Assembly: GCA_026686845.1 (NCBI GenBank)
Contig: JAIVEN010000010.1
Span: 30,416,001 to 30,480,000, forward strand
Direction: 5' to 3'
DNA from: Adenanthera pavonina
Taxonomy: Eukaryota; Streptophyta; Magnoliopsida; Fabales; Fabaceae
DNA: 64,000 nucleotides
Position numbers and translations under genes: made by a program
Shown here: positions 35,912-48,410 of the stretch, piece after piece
Numbering within the stretch: the first letter of the stretch is position 1
How the letters are laid out: each line of letters starts with the position of its first letter
The notes under the pieces: model-generated
What the model was told of the DNA's origin: nothing
Seen by the model: the letters and a program-made list of their open reading frames with translations, nothing else
Databases searched by the model: none

Positions 35912-37486
35912 ATGGCTGCTTGTGGAGAAAGCATTCTTCATGAAGAAAATAACACAAATAGACCTCCTGGGTTAAGTGGAGAGCATCATGGATACTGGAA
36001 GATGAGAATGCAAATTTATCTCCAGTCCATTAATTTAGACATTTGGTTAGTCATCCAGAAGGGAAACTTTGTTCCAATGAAGCTGCAGGATGATGGTAAA
36101 TACAAAGAAAAGCCAGAAGAGGAATGAAATGAGGAAGATAAGAGAAGAGTCTTACTCAACTACAAAGTCAAACACTGCCTGGTCAATGCACTCAATCAAG
36201 ACGAATTCTACATGGTGTCTCAATGTACCACAGGCAAAGAAATGTGGGACACTACAGAAATTGCTCACGAAGGAACTACTGGAGTGAGGGAGAACAAACT
36301 AAACTCCTGTATTGGCGAATATGAAAGTTTCAGAATGATGGAAGTTGAAAGCATCAAAGAACTACAAAAGAGATTCACCCACATTGTTAATTAATTGAAG
36401 AGTCTTGGTAAGGAGTTCACAAAGCTAGAGAAAGTCAGGAAAATTCTTAGAGCTCGTCCTCTGGAATGGCAACTAAAAGTAACATCTATAAAAGAAGTCA
36501 GAGGAGAGTCAATGGCTTCTGTCACAGCTCTCTTCGGCAGTCTTGAAGAGTATGAGGGTAAGATGAAGGCTCTCAAGGAAGCTGATTAAGATAAGAAGAA
36601 AAAGGGTCTTGCATTAAAAGCTGCAAAAGAAAGAGAAGAAGAATCTGATGAAGAAGAAGAACTGGATGAAGAGACTCTAGTTATGTTAGTTAGAAAATTT
36701 GGAAGATTCTATAATAAGAAGAGAAATAAGAAGTTCTTCAAGAAAAGAGCAGCTGTAGATAATAAGAAAGAAAGCAAAGAGCTTGTCACCTACTATGAAT
36801 GCAAGAAGCAAGGGCACATCAAATAGGATTGGCCACAATTTTTGAAAAAGCAGGAAAAAGAAAAGAAAGCTGCTAACAAAGGCAAAAAGAAAAAGGCATA
36901 CATCTCATCAACATGGGGTAAGAGCTCAAATGAAGAAAATGAAAATGAGAAAGAAATTGCCAACATTTGTTTGATGGCACTTGCAATTGAAGAAACTCCA
37001 AATTCATCTTACATTGAACATGAAAATGAGGTAAATGATTCTAAACCTTCATATTCTGAATTGCTTGATGCATTTCATGATCTGCATGATGAATTCATTA
37101 AAACTGCAAAAGAATCAAAACTAGCTAAGAAAAAGATTAGCAAGCTAGAATCTGATTGCTAAATGTCTGACATTGTATCTCAATATAAAGCAGAATCTGT
37201 TTGTTGTGCATCACACATTGAACTGAAGAAAAATAATGAATATCTTTTTAAAAGCATGGCTAAACTCACCAAGGGTAAAGTTATGTTATTTACATTACTA
37301 GGAAATCAGAAAATTGCACAAGGAAAAGTTGGTCTTGGCTATGATCCTTGTACAATGATGGAAAATAATGAAAAGAAAAATCAAAACTTATACATGAGAC
37401 ACTTTATGCATGCAAGTGAACATAAGAAGAAAAGTTACAACTTAAAATCCATTGAATCTTATGTCCAACCAAAATATGTGAAATAA
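35912..37486 (+). pseudogene. Element A Gag (UBN2-type), broken
   Basis: ATG at 35912 starts a copia Gag: LSGEHHGYWKMRMQIYLQSI, NKLNSCIGEYESF and LKSLGKEFTKLEKVRKILRA are the UBN2-type capsid features. A zinc knuckle near 36800 reads YYECKKQGHIK then a stop, so its first Cys is changed to Tyr and the motif is cut. Further stops lie at 36127, 36394, 36587 and 37162, all in recognisable Gag sequence. The lysine-rich C-terminal part (KKQEKEKKAANKGKKKKAY) continues to 37486. Element B's copy (48411-49976) shows the same domain order. Confidence 0.9.
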
Positions 37487-37720
37487 AAATACTTTTTGCA
37501 TTGCTTTCTTTTTGCATCATAGTTTAGCAGTCCCTTTACCACCTGTCACTTTTGTAACAAGAAATGACATATTTCAAGTTTATGTTGGTTAAAAAAAAAT
37601 GGACTTGGAAGGAAGGTAGAATGGGTTCCCAAAGGTGCTTCTACACTTGGGGAAAATGCTACTAACAGAAAAGGATCCAAGCAGATTTGAGTACCTAAAA
37701 GGAAAAACTAAAATTTTTTT

Positions 37721-40708
37721 TTAGGTCTGTCTTAGAGCTAGCAAAAGCAACAAATGGTATATAGATAGTGTTTGCTCAAGATATATGACTGGTGATAAGG
37801 ACAAGTTCATCACCCTTAGAGACAAGAAAGGAGGAAAGGTGATTTTTGGAGGTGACCAATATGACAAAATAATTGGCATTGGTATCGTGGGTAAGAATCC
37901 TAAAACATCTATAGAAGAGGTGTTGTTTGTAGTTGACCTCAACCACAACCTGCTGAGTGTGAGTCAGACTTGTGACAAAGGAAATTGGGTTCTATTTGAC
38001 TCAAAATTCTACTTGGTCATTCAAAAAAGTGATCACAAAGTAGTTCTCAAAACTCAAAGAGATGATAACTATTATCTATTGATTTAAATGAACTTCCTAC
38101 TTTAGACTCTGTATGTTTAATTAATGAAAATAATGACAGTTGGTTATGGCATAGAAGACTAGCACATGTTACCATGAACCAACAAACCAAATTGATTAAG
38201 AATGATTTAGTTACTAAATTATCAAAAATTTCTTTTGAAAAAGACAGAGAATTTGATGCATGCTTGAAAGGGAAACAAACTAAATCATCATTCAAACCTA
38301 AAAATGTAATCACCACATCTAGACCACTGCAATTATCACACATAGACTTGATAGGTCCATCTAGAGTGAAAAGCATTAGTGGAAACTTGTACGTGCTTGT
38401 GATTGTAGATGATTACTCTAGATTTACCTGGACTTTGTTCCTTTCTTCTAAAAATGAAACATTTGATATATTTGTAACCTTATCTAAGAAAGTGCAAAAT
38501 GAGAAAGGTATTTCCATTATGTCTATTAGGTCTGATCATGGAGGAGAATTTGAAAATTTAAGTTTTTTGGAGTACTGTGAAGAGCATGGAATTGATCACA
38601 ACTTCTCAGCCCTAAGAACTCCTCAGCAAAATAGAGTAGTGGAGAGGAAGAACAGAACAATTGGAGAAATGGCAAGAGCAATGCTGAATGAAAAGGAGCT
38701 TCCTCAATTTTTCTGGGTTGATGCAGTAAACACATCAAGCTGCATCATTAATAGAGTTTATATCAGACCAATTCTGGGGAAGACACCTTATGAGCTATAC
38801 AAAGGAAGAAAGTCAAATCTCTCACACTTGCATGTGTTTAGATGTAAATGCTTCATCTACAATAATGGAAAAGAGAATCTGGGTAAGTTTGATGTCAAAT
38901 CAGATGAAGGTATATTCCTTAGCCATTCTAGTAGAAGTAAAGCATATAGGATTTTCAATAAAAAGACTAGAGCTATAAAGGAATCCGTGCATGTTGTTTT
39001 TATTGAAAATGAAATTGTTTCCAAACATGCCATAGATGAGGATGATCTTATTTCTAGCTTTAAAAACTTGAACTTTTCTAGAGAAGATAAAATTGAACCT
39101 TTTAAAATATCTGAATCTAATAATATAGAGGAAGATATTTAGGAGAAAGATGTTGAATGTGTAAACAATGAAGAAATTTCTCAAGAACTCCATAGAGCTT
39201 GGAGATATCAAAGGAGTCATCTAGTTGATCAAGTGATTGTGGGTGTTCAAGAGAATGTTAAAACCAAAAGACAACTTAGGGATCAAATAATTAACCATGC
39301 ATTTATTTCTCAAATTGAACCTTAGTATATTGAAGATGTCTTAACTGATGAATATTGGACATTGGCTATGCAAGATGAACTCAATCAGTTTGAGAGAAAT
39401 TAAGTTTGGAATTTAGTGCATAGACCCAAGGATCACCCAACTATTGGAACTAAATGGGTATTTAGAAATAAACTTGAGGAATCAAGAATAATTATTAGAA
39501 ACAAAGTTAAATTAGTAGCCAAAGGATATAATCAAGAAGAAGGTATAGATTATAAGGAAACTTTTGCTCCAGTTGCAAGATTGGAAGCAATAAGAATTCT
39601 CTTAGCCTATGCATGCATGAAAGACATAATGCCATATTAAATGCATGTAAACAATGCCTTTCTAAATGGTTATATCATGGAAGAAGTTTATGTTGATCAG
39701 CCTCCAGGTTTCGAGGACTCAACAAAGTCAAACCATGTTTATAAACTAAAAAAAACCCTTTATGGCTTAAAACAGACACCTAGAGCATGGTATGAAAGGT
39801 TAAGTAATTTCCTAATGAAAAGGGATTTAACAAAAGAAAAGTGGATACAACATTGTTTACTAAGAATAAGAACAAAGACTTACTTATTGTTCAAATTTAT
39901 ATTGATAATATTATATTTAGTATTACTAATGAATCTCTTTGCAGGAATTTCTCTAAGCTAATGCAAAGTGAATTTGAAATGTCAATGATGTGTGAGTTAA
40001 ACTTCTTCCTTGGACTGCAAATTAAACAATGTGATGATATCATCTTCCTCTATCAACCAAAATATCTGAAGGAGCTACTGAAAAAATTTGGAATGGAAAA
40101 CACAAAGTCAATGGGAACTCCTATGGCTACTGAAACAAAACTTGATATGGATGAGGGAAGAAAGCCTTTTGACATAACTCAGTATATGAGAATAATTGGC
40201 TCCCTGCTATACCTAACAGCAAGTAGACCTGACATTATGTTTATTGTTTGTATGTGTCCAAGGTTCCAATTATGTCTTAAAGAGTCTCATACAACAGTTG
40301 TAAAAAGAATTTTTACATACTTAATTGGAATATCACAGATGAGACTTTGGTATCCAAAAGATATTGGAGAAGAGCTCACGGGGTATGCTAATGCTGACTT
40401 TGCTGGATCTAAAACTGATAGAAAAAGCATAAGCGGAACGTGTCAGTTTTTTGGAGGATCCCTGGTTTCATGGTTTAGCAAGAAATAGAACAGTGTGACT
40501 CTCTCTACAGCAGAAGCAGAATATGTTGCAGTAGGCAGCTGTTGTGCTCAAGGACAAAGCACATTGAAGTAAGACATCACTTCATAAGGGATCACATTTT
40601 GAAAGGAGACATCAAATTGGAATACATCCCTACTGAAGATCAAATTGCAGACATTCTGACTAAGCCGCTTGCAGAAGATAGATACTGTAAAATCAGAAGA
40701 GAATTATA
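37721..40708 (+). pseudogene. Element A Pol: protease, integrase, reverse transcriptase, RNase H (broken)
   Basis: The protease has YIDSVCS near 37760, where the active site should be DSG, so Gly is replaced by Val. The integrase zinc region (WLWHRRLAHV, DACLKGKQ) lacks the first Cys of its pair. The catalytic core shows Asp in HIDLIGPS, Asp in SDHGGEF and Glu in RVVERKNRT; frame 38174-39142 covers it. Reverse transcriptase is split: 39416-39640, a stop, 39641-39961, then a frameshift to 39841-40488. The YVDDI box has become YIDNI. RNase H (AEAEYVAVGSCCAQ) is followed by a deletion of about 130 bp at about 40548 relative to element B, which removes its later catalytic segment. Confidence 0.92.
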
Positions 40709-41753
40709 AATGGTAAGTCCCAATGAATTGTAAGCAAGCCTCTAACTAAATCTATTTAAGTTTCTGACATTAAATTGATACTAACTTTAGCATCGAAATG
40801 TGTTTAAGATGTTTTGCAGGTACTCCTCATGAGTCTAGATGATAGCAAATCAATTTAATAGAGTTTATCATATCTGCATAATCAAAAGAAGTTGAAGGAG
40901 AACTGAAAATGTGAACTTTCAGGCCTTATCTGTAAGTTCAGAAATCAGAAATTTGTATTTTACATGTTATTAGACAAATTTTCATGTTAAATTGTGTTTT
41001 TGAATGCATTGGTATGCTCAATATTTGAACTTAGGTCCTTATTAGACAAATTTCAGTAGCTTCCATGTTGTTGCAGTACTTTCATATCTCTTGAAATTCG
41101 TTTATTGACTGCTGGAAATTCAAATTTCTGTATTACAATGTAAATATTGACTTTGCTCAAAATGCTCACTATGCAAATTTCAATACCTCAAAAATACGCA
41201 TTTTAAAGACTCTTTACAAAACTCTAAAATTTGAATTTTTAAATCTCAAAATTCGTCTATTGAAGCATGCTTCCATGTCAAGTCTCTGTAAGATGAACTT
41301 TCAAAAATGAAATTTTTCTGTTGCTTTTCTCATTCTCTGTTTGCCTAATGTTTGATTCTTTCAAATTCAAACTTTGATTACTCAAAGTTCATCTATTGAT
41401 GTTTGTTACTTGAATTGAGCTTCTATCAGACAAACTTTGTGAAGAAAATTCGTCTGTCAGAAAGCCTCTCTTAGTTGGTTAACTCATAACTGCTCGAAAT
41501 TCAAATTTTGATCCCTCAAAATTCATCTATTGAACGGTTACCAAAGTTAAACTGAAGAGTCTCGCTCTAAATAGACGTAACCTTATTCCTCTCTCTCCCA
41601 AGTCTATTCAGCTCCTCTCTTAATTTCTCATCATTTCCACTTGCGAATCTTCATTTTCCACTGTTTAAACTTCATTTTACACCTTATAAACTCATTCCTT
41701 ACATCTTTTTGTAACAATCATTCACAAGAATTACAAGGATTAAAAATACTGAC
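40709..41753 (+). other. Element A spacer between pol and the 3' gene
   Basis: No coding signal. It is filled with alternating short phrases such as aattcgtctgtt, gaaattcaaattt and caaagttc, the same word set found in the LTRs of A and B. Confidence 0.6.
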
Positions 41754-43980
41754 ATGGGTAAAGGAGAGTCCAGACCAAAGAGAGCAGTTAAGTCTCAATA
41801 TGCCTCTAAGGGAGGTGAAACTTAGAAAAGGAAAGGCAAATCCAGCAAGGAAACTCCATCTAAAAGGCAGAAAATAACTCCCAAGGCTGATTCAAAGAAA
41901 CCCGTCCCTACTACTACTGCCTCTGCTACTTCTTCTTCTTTCAGTACTAAGCCAGCGGAATTCCAGTTAACCACGAAACCATTATAGAGCAATGATCATA
42001 TCTTGGAAGAGTTTACCACGAAGTTTATCGAAAAGAAGGTAATCAAACCTCATTGTACAAATATGGAAGAATTTCTTATTTCGAATAATTCTGATACTGG
42101 GCTATGGATGATAAAATATAAGAACTTGCTGGAAATTAAGGAGAGATATGATGATGAGGTTATCAAAATGTGGTATACTTTTCTGTTATAGAATAGCAAG
42201 AAAGGACAATGGCAAGTAAATCTGAGGTCCAGAACTCTTTGGCTGTCTGATGAGACCTTTAATGAAGTACTGGAAATCCCTGGGCAAGATGGCTTGAAAA
42301 TTGACATCACCACCTCAAAATACATGGATGAGGATGAAAATGCATATGAGGAAGGTGGTATTTTCTTGAATTACAAGGAAAGTACAGTACTAAATACCCT
42401 GTTCAAGAGACGTGAGAATAGGCCTCCTCTGAGTTTGCTAAAGCCCTCTGATCTGAGTGCTTAAGTCAAGATCTTGCACTATATTGTGTCTAGGATCATA
42501 TTCAACAAAGAGGGAAGTTTCAATCTGATCACAAGGGCTAAAGCTCATGTGATGACTGCACTCATTTGTGGCAATTTGTTAAATATGGGCCATATCATTC
42601 TTCATGACATGATCAAAGCAAGAGATCAGAGGAGAGACTCCACTTTGCCATTTGCCTCCATCAACTCCAAAATACTTCAGTATGCCAAGATACAACACTT
42701 GGAGAAAGGGAAAGGCAAACCCACTAAAGTCTTTAGAGAAGAAGAGTTGCAAAAGATGGAAATTGAGAGAAAAAATGACAAGTGGATTGGAAAAAGAGCT
42801 AGGAAGCCAGAAGACCTATTTTTTGAGGAAGGTCATTCACAACAGCAAGTAGGAACTTCTGAAGCTGCTCCACCCTCACAACTCTCACCATAGCCTTCCC
42901 AAGCTATTTCTCCTCAACCACAGACCATTTAGACACCTAAGTCGTCCACTCCCTCAACCTGGGCAAACCCAACCAAGATCACTAAGTTGTATGACAGCCT
43001 GTCTGCACTCATGCTAAGCATTAGAGATGAGTACAATGCCAAGTTTACTCACCTACAGGATCAAATCTTTCAGTTGGCTAAGAATATGAAAGTGGTTGCT
43101 GATGCATATGCGGACATCAGAAGTGCTATCCCCTCTATATCAACTCCACCTCAGCCATGACCCTCTGAGCCTACTAAGTCTCTTACTCCTGAACCTCCAA
43201 GCCCATTTGAGCTAGCCTCTCCTGAACCTGCTGATGAACATGCTGTTGCTGAAGCTGCTGGTACTTTGATCACCCCACAGGCCTCTAGTAATGAGATAAG
43301 CCCTGGTCCACCTTTGGACTATGGCATGGATGAAAAAGCTCCTCAGGAAACAAGTTTCCATGAGCCTATTGTAGAAGATGCTCAGGAGTCAATTCTGTCA
43401 CTCCAAGAATCTGAGCAAATGGAGAAGCTTGTTGCAGCTATCACCTTTGCTCGTATTATTCAAGCTGCTCTGAATGAAGAAAAAAGCTTGTTCCTTACAT
43501 GGATATTGTAGTTGTTGTACATAATGCCACTGTATAAGCTAAAAAACAAAAGCTTGATGAAATGTTTCCTCTTCTTGCTTCTCAACCTTTATCTCCTCAA
43601 TATGGCATGACCATAGCTCAAAGGGCAAGGTTTGGCAACCTTAAGAAGATAATTCAGGAGATAGTTGAAGATGCTAAGAATGCCCTTCCTGAGTCACCAC
43701 CATCTGTACCTCTTCCTCATATTCCTTCTGATATGCCATTTGTTCCTATTGATCTTCATGCAATTTTAGTGTCATAGTTTCCTCCTCCTGCAATGCACGT
43801 TCAAGCCCCTGATGATGCCAAAAGGGGGAAAAGAAATTTTAGAAAATTGGGAAATTTAGAGCAGGACATTTTGACAAGACTTATAGTAAGAAATCCAAGC
43901 CCAAGAAGAAATTATTTGATCTTAGGCTTGCTTGTCTTTTTCTTGATTATGATTGTTTCTGTTTGCTATACCCCATGAAA
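41754..43980 (+). pseudogene. Extra 3' gene of element A (env-position ORF), broken
   Basis: From ATG 41754 one reading frame can be followed to 43511 through about six nonsense codons, then in another phase to 43978. The product would be about 740 residues: a basic Lys-rich start (SRPKRAVKS, TPSKRQKITPKAD), a globular middle (EEFTTKFIEKKVIKPHC, LWLSDETFNEVLEIPG, RAKAHVMTALICGNLLNMGH), then a Pro/Ser/Glu-rich tail. The middle resembles the domain that plant databases call 'putative plant transposon protein'. Sireviruses carry an env-like gene in this place. A hydrophobic run (LILGLLVFFLIMIVSVCY) near the 3' end could be a membrane segment, but it is in the shifted phase and may be chance. Element B lacks the region. 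Confidence 0.65.
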
Positions 43981-44190
43981 TGTAAAGACAATCTTGCTTT
44001 GAAATACTATGTTTGCAATGTCATATACTGTACTAAACCTTTGATGAATTAATACAATGAGATTCCCTATCTTCCTTCTGATCTGCTGAATATGCTGCAC
44101 TTATCTTTGAACTTTAATGCATATGTTAAGGGGGAGCTCTTAGAAGTAAACACAAGTACAAATCCAATTTGCCAGTTGTTTTGTCATCAT

Positions 44191-44205
44191 AAAAAAGGGA
44201 GAGAA
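44191..44205 (+). other. Polypurine tract of element A
   Basis: AAAAAAGGGAGAGAA directly precedes the LTR start at 44206. Other G-rich purine blocks of the same type occur at 43819-43834 and 44149-44157. Confidence 0.8.
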
Positions 44206-44389
44206 TGTTGAATCAAGTGTTTTGATGAGTTCAAACAACCGGAGCTTGGAAGGAAGATATCAAAGGAGTACAAGAGAACTCAAGTGAAGAAATCCAGGAA
44301 AAAATGAGTAAAAAAAATTAGTTTGTAGGATTTTTCACGGTGTTCACAGAGTAAAAGGCTTTGATCTTACACCAACTGGTTTTACCCCA
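44206..44389 (+). mobile_element. 3' LTR of element A, left part, internally deleted
   Basis: The first about 165 bases match 34650-34820. The LTR then jumps to near its own 3' end (ttttacccca) before element B begins; about 1 kb of LTR middle is missing. The remaining 31 bases of this LTR are at 51693-51723. Confidence 0.85.
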
Positions 44390-45147
44390 TGTTAGATATT
44401 GCTAGCTTCCCAAGAAGGGGTAAATTGGGAAGATTACAATTTTCTGCAAAACTTTTAAGAAAGTGAGGAAACCAAAGGTGACAGTAAAACATAGTATAAA
44501 TGAATAAGTAGTAATAGAGAAGGGAAGACACAGATGTTTATCCTGGTTCGGTCTATCAATCTTGACCTACGTCCAGTCCTCAAGCCACCACTAGAGATTT
44601 TCCACTATCTTGCAAGAATTCAGTGGGCTTCTTGCAAATGCCACAATACAGCGTTGATGCTCTATTTTAGAGCTCACACTTTCTCTCTTTGCACTTTAGT
44701 TAAGTGCTTTCCCAATCTCTTGTGATATCCCCTCACAAGAAAATCTTTCTTCCAGATGAAGATAAAATTATTTACAATTAATAAATCCTCTTAATCAGAG
44801 TATATATGAAAGTTGGGGTACAGATATTGAAGTGTTTGAGAGTAAGAGACTTTGAGTAGATGATTTGGCAAAGTTTCAGTATATACAGAATTAAATTGGT
44901 TACCCACAACTTCAAATGATGTTATATTTATAGATTTAGGTCTTAACTATACGTTAGAGACAAAATCTATCCGTTGGAGAAGTTACCTAAAGGTTACTTT
45001 GAAAAACTATCCATTCACCAACCGCATTTAATGCTTATGACATTCAAAGTTCGAATTTTGGTTGGCCAACAGACGAATTTCGCAAAGACCAAAAGCTAAA
45101 GACTTTAACATTGAACATTCAAAGTTCGTCTGTCATGAAGCAAAATT
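44390..45147 (-). mobile_element. Truncated 3' LTR of element B
   Basis: It matches 50032 to about 50790 in the 5' LTR closely (shared lines include ggttcggtctatcaatcttg and tacgttagagacaaaatcta). It lacks the other about 900 bases, because a deletion fused the LTR interior to the RNase H frame at about 45147. Confidence 0.9.
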
Positions 45148-46500
45148 CTATTAGGATGTATTCTAATCTGATTTCTCTTTTCAGAACATAATCCCTTATG
45201 AAGTGGTGCTTAACTTCAATATGTTTTGTCCTTGAATGCATGATAGGATTCTTTGTGATGTTAATGGCACTTTGGTTTTCACATATTATTGGTATTTCCT
45301 TCATCTCAATCTCAAGATTTTCAATCTGCTGTTTCATCCAAATAACTTGGGCACAACAGCTTCCAACAGCAACATATTCAGCTTCAGCCGTGGATAGGGC
45401 TACGCTGTTTTGCTTCATGCTAAACCATGAGACCAAGGATCCTCCAAGAAACTAACATGTTCCACTTGTGCTTTTTCTGTCAGTTTTAGATCCTGCAAAG
45501 TCAGCATCAATGTATTCTTTCAGGTCTTCTCCATTACCCTTTGGATACCAAAGACCCATCTGTGATGTTCCAATAAGATATCTGAAGATACGCTTCACAG
45601 TAGTTGCATGGATTTTTTTGGGACATGATTGGAACCTTGCACACATACAGTCACTGAACATGATGTCAGGTCTGCTAGCAATTAGGTATAGCAGAGATCC
45701 AATCATTCTTCTATACTGAGTTATGTCAAATATTTTTCCTCCTTCATCCATATCAAGATTGGTTGTAGTAGCCATAGGTGTTCCCATTGGCTTAGCATTT
45801 TCCACGCCAAACTTTTTCAGCAATTCCTTCAGATACTTGGATTGATTGAAAAAGATACCATCATCACATTGCTTAATTTGCAATCCAAGGAAGAAGTTAA
45901 GGTCACCTATCATTGACATTTCAAATTCTCCCTGCATTAGCTTAGAAAAATTCTTGCAAAGAGATTCATTAGTAGTACCGAATATAATATCATCAACATA
46001 AATTTGAACAATAAGTAAATCTTATTTTCTTCTTAGTGAATAAAGTAGTATATAATTTTCCTCTGTTAAACCCCTTTTTAGTTAGAAAATTATTTAACCT
46101 TTCATCCCATGCTTTAGGGGCCTGTTTTAAACCGTAAAGAGCTTTTTTAGTTTATAAACATGGTTTGGTTTTGCAGAATCCTCAAAACCTGAAGGTTGGT
46201 CTACATAAACTTCTTCCATGATATATCCATTAAGAAAATCACTCTTTATATCCATTTGGTATAACATTATATTCTTCATGCATGCATATGCTAACAGAAT
46301 TCTAATTGCTTCTAATCTAGCCACTGGAGCAAAGGTTTCTTCAAAACCAATCCATTCTTCTTGATTATATCATTTAGCAACCAGTCGAGCTTTATTTCTG
46401 ATTATTAATCTAGATTCATCAAGTTTATTTCTAAAAACCCATTTAGTGCCAATGATAGGATGATTTTTGGGTCCAAGCACTAAACCCAAACTTGATTTCT
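45148..46500 (-). pseudogene. Element B reverse transcriptase and RNase H (broken)
   Basis: Frame 46127-46324 holds the early part (LEAIRILLAYACMKNIMLYQ, EVYVDQPSGFED) and 45452-45937 the later part (LNFFLGLQIKQCDDG, GSLLYLIASRPDIMFSD, YIDADFAGSKTDRKSTSGTC). A stop separates it from RNase H at 45119-45436 (STAEAEYVAVGSCCAQVIWM, CENQSAINITKN, SRTKHIEVKHHFIRD). RNase H is cut after IRLEYI, where the sequence runs into the LTR. Between 45940 and 46130 the catalytic YVDD region is present in another phase, so at least one frameshift exists. Confidence 0.9.
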
Positions 46501-46953
46501 TTTAAATTGATTCAATTCATCTTGCATAGGTAAAATCCAGTATTCATCAGTTAAGACTTCTTCAGTACATTTAGGTTCAATTTGAGAAATGAAGGCACAG
46601 TTTATCATCTGATCTCTTAACTGTTTTCTGGTTTTAACTTTCTCTTGAACATCCCCAATTACTTGATCAACAGGATGATTCCTTTGATATCTCCAAGTTC
46701 TAGGGAGTTTTTGAGATATTTCTTCATTGTTCTCATCCTCAAAATCTTTCTCCTAAATATCTTTCTCTATGTTAATAGATTCAGATATTTTTGAAGGTTC
46801 AATTTTATTTTCTTCAGAAAGATCTAAGTTCTTAAAGTTTGAAATAAGATCATCTTTATCAGTGACATGCTTAGAAACAGTTTCATTTTCAATAAACACT
46901 ACATGCACAGATTCTTCTACTAATTTAGATTTTTTGTTAAAAATACTATATGC

Positions 46954-48189
46954 TTAATTCCTACTAGAGTAGCCCAGAAATATACCTTCATCAGATTTGG
47001 TATCAAACTTACCCAGATTCTCCTTTTCATTGTTGTGAATGAAGCACTTACAGCCAAATATATGTAGATGTGAGAGGTTTGTCTTCTTTCCTTTGTATAG
47101 CTCATAAGGAGTCTTCCCAAGAATTGGTCTGATGTAGGCTCTATTTATGATGTAACTTGCTGTGTTTACTGCATCAGCCCAGAATACTTGAGAGAGTTCT
47201 TTTTCATTCAGCATAGCTCTTGCCATCTCACCAATTGTTCTGTTCTTTCTTTCCACCACTCTGTTTTGTTGAGGAGTTGTTTGAGCTGAGAAGTTATGAT
47301 CAATTCCATGCTCATCACAATACTCCAGGAAGTATGAATTTTCAAACTCTCCTCCATGATCAGACCTGATAGACACAATAAAAATACCTTTCTCATTTTG
47401 CACTTTCTTAGATAAGGTTACAAATGCATCAAACATATCACTTTTAGATGAAAGAAACAATATCCAGGTAAATCTAGAGTAATCATTCATAATTACAAGA
47501 ACATACAGATTTCCACTAATGCTCTTAACTCTAGATGGTCTTATCAGATCCATATGTAATAGTTGCAGAGGTCTAGATATGGTGACTACTTTTTTAGATT
47601 TAAATGATGATTTAGTTTGTTTTCCTTTTAGGCATGCATCACATTCTTTGTCTTTTTCAAAAGAAATTTTTGGTAGGCCAATGACTAACTCATTTTTAAC
47701 CAGTTTTGATAGTTGATTCATATTAACATGTGCTAATCTTCTATGCCATAACCAACTATCATTATCCTGACTAATCAAACATACAGAATCTAAGGGAGGA
47801 AGTTTATCAAGATCAATAGTATAACAGTTACCATCCCTTTGAGCCTTGAGGATTACTTTATGATCACTTTTTCGGATGACCAGGCAGAACTTTGAGATAA
47901 ATAGTACCCAGTTTCCTTTGTCACATGTTTGACTCACGCTTAGCAGATTGTGGTTGAGGCCAATTACAAACAGCACCTCTTCAATGGATGTTTCAGGATT
48001 CTTGCCCGCAATGCTAGTGCCAACTATTTTGCCATATTGATCACCTCTGAAGGTTACCTTTCCTCCTTTCTTGTCTCTAAGAATGATGAACTTCTCTTTA
48101 TCACCAGTCATATGACTTGAGCAGCCACTGTCAATATACCATTTATTGTTCTTTCTAGCTTTAAGACAAGCCTGTAAGACAAATTTCAT
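46954..48189 (-). CDS. Element B protease-integrase segment, long open frame
   Basis: The 411-residue frame is uninterrupted. The protease site YIDSGCSSHMTG is intact near residue 18. The integrase zinc-binding pair (WLWHRRLAHVN, CDACLKGKQ) is complete. The core has Asp in LHMDLIRPS, Asp in RSDHGGEF and Glu in RVVERKNRT, the DDE triad that joins cDNA to the target. It ends at a nonsense codon soon after GIFLGYSSRN. Upstream, after a gap of about 220 bases with stops, is gag; downstream is the broken reverse transcriptase. This is the best preserved retrotransposon frame in the window, yet only a fragment of the full polyprotein. Confidence 0.9.
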   Translation of the reverse strand: MKFVLQACLKARKNNKWYIDSGCSSHMTGDKEKFIILRDKKGGKVTFRGDQYGKIVGTSIAGKNPETSIEEVLFVIGLNHNLLSVSQTCDKGNWVLFISKFCLVIRKSDHKVILKAQRDGNCYTIDLDKLPPLDSVCLISQDNDSWLWHRRLAHVNMNQLSKLVKNELVIGLPKISFEKDKECDACLKGKQTKSSFKSKKVVTISRPLQLLHMDLIRPSRVKSISGNLYVLVIMNDYSRFTWILFLSSKSDMFDAFVTLSKKVQNEKGIFIVSIRSDHGGEFENSYFLEYCDEHGIDHNFSAQTTPQQNRVVERKNRTIGEMARAMLNEKELSQVFWADAVNTASYIINRAYIRPILGKTPYELYKGKKTNLSHLHIFGCKCFIHNNEKENLGKFDTKSDEGIFLGYSSRN

Positions 48190-48410
48190 ATTTTCTTTTT
48201 AGGTACCCAAATTTGCTTGGGTCCTTTTCTGTCGGTAGTATTTTCCCTAGATACAGATATACCTTTGGGAATCCATTTAACCTTCCTGTCAAGTCCATTT
48301 TTCTTTAAAGCACATGAACTGGAAATACGTCCCTTCTTGTTACAGAAGTGATAGGTGGTGAAGGGATTGCTGGATTGAGATGTAGGAAGAAAACAATGCA
48401 GATAATATTT

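Noticed and set aside
43793..43978. C-terminal membrane anchor of an envelope-like protein as a firm call
   Set aside because: The hydrophobic run is in a different phase from the main frame of the 3' gene and lies next to purine-tract-like sequence, so it may be chance; kept only as a possibility.
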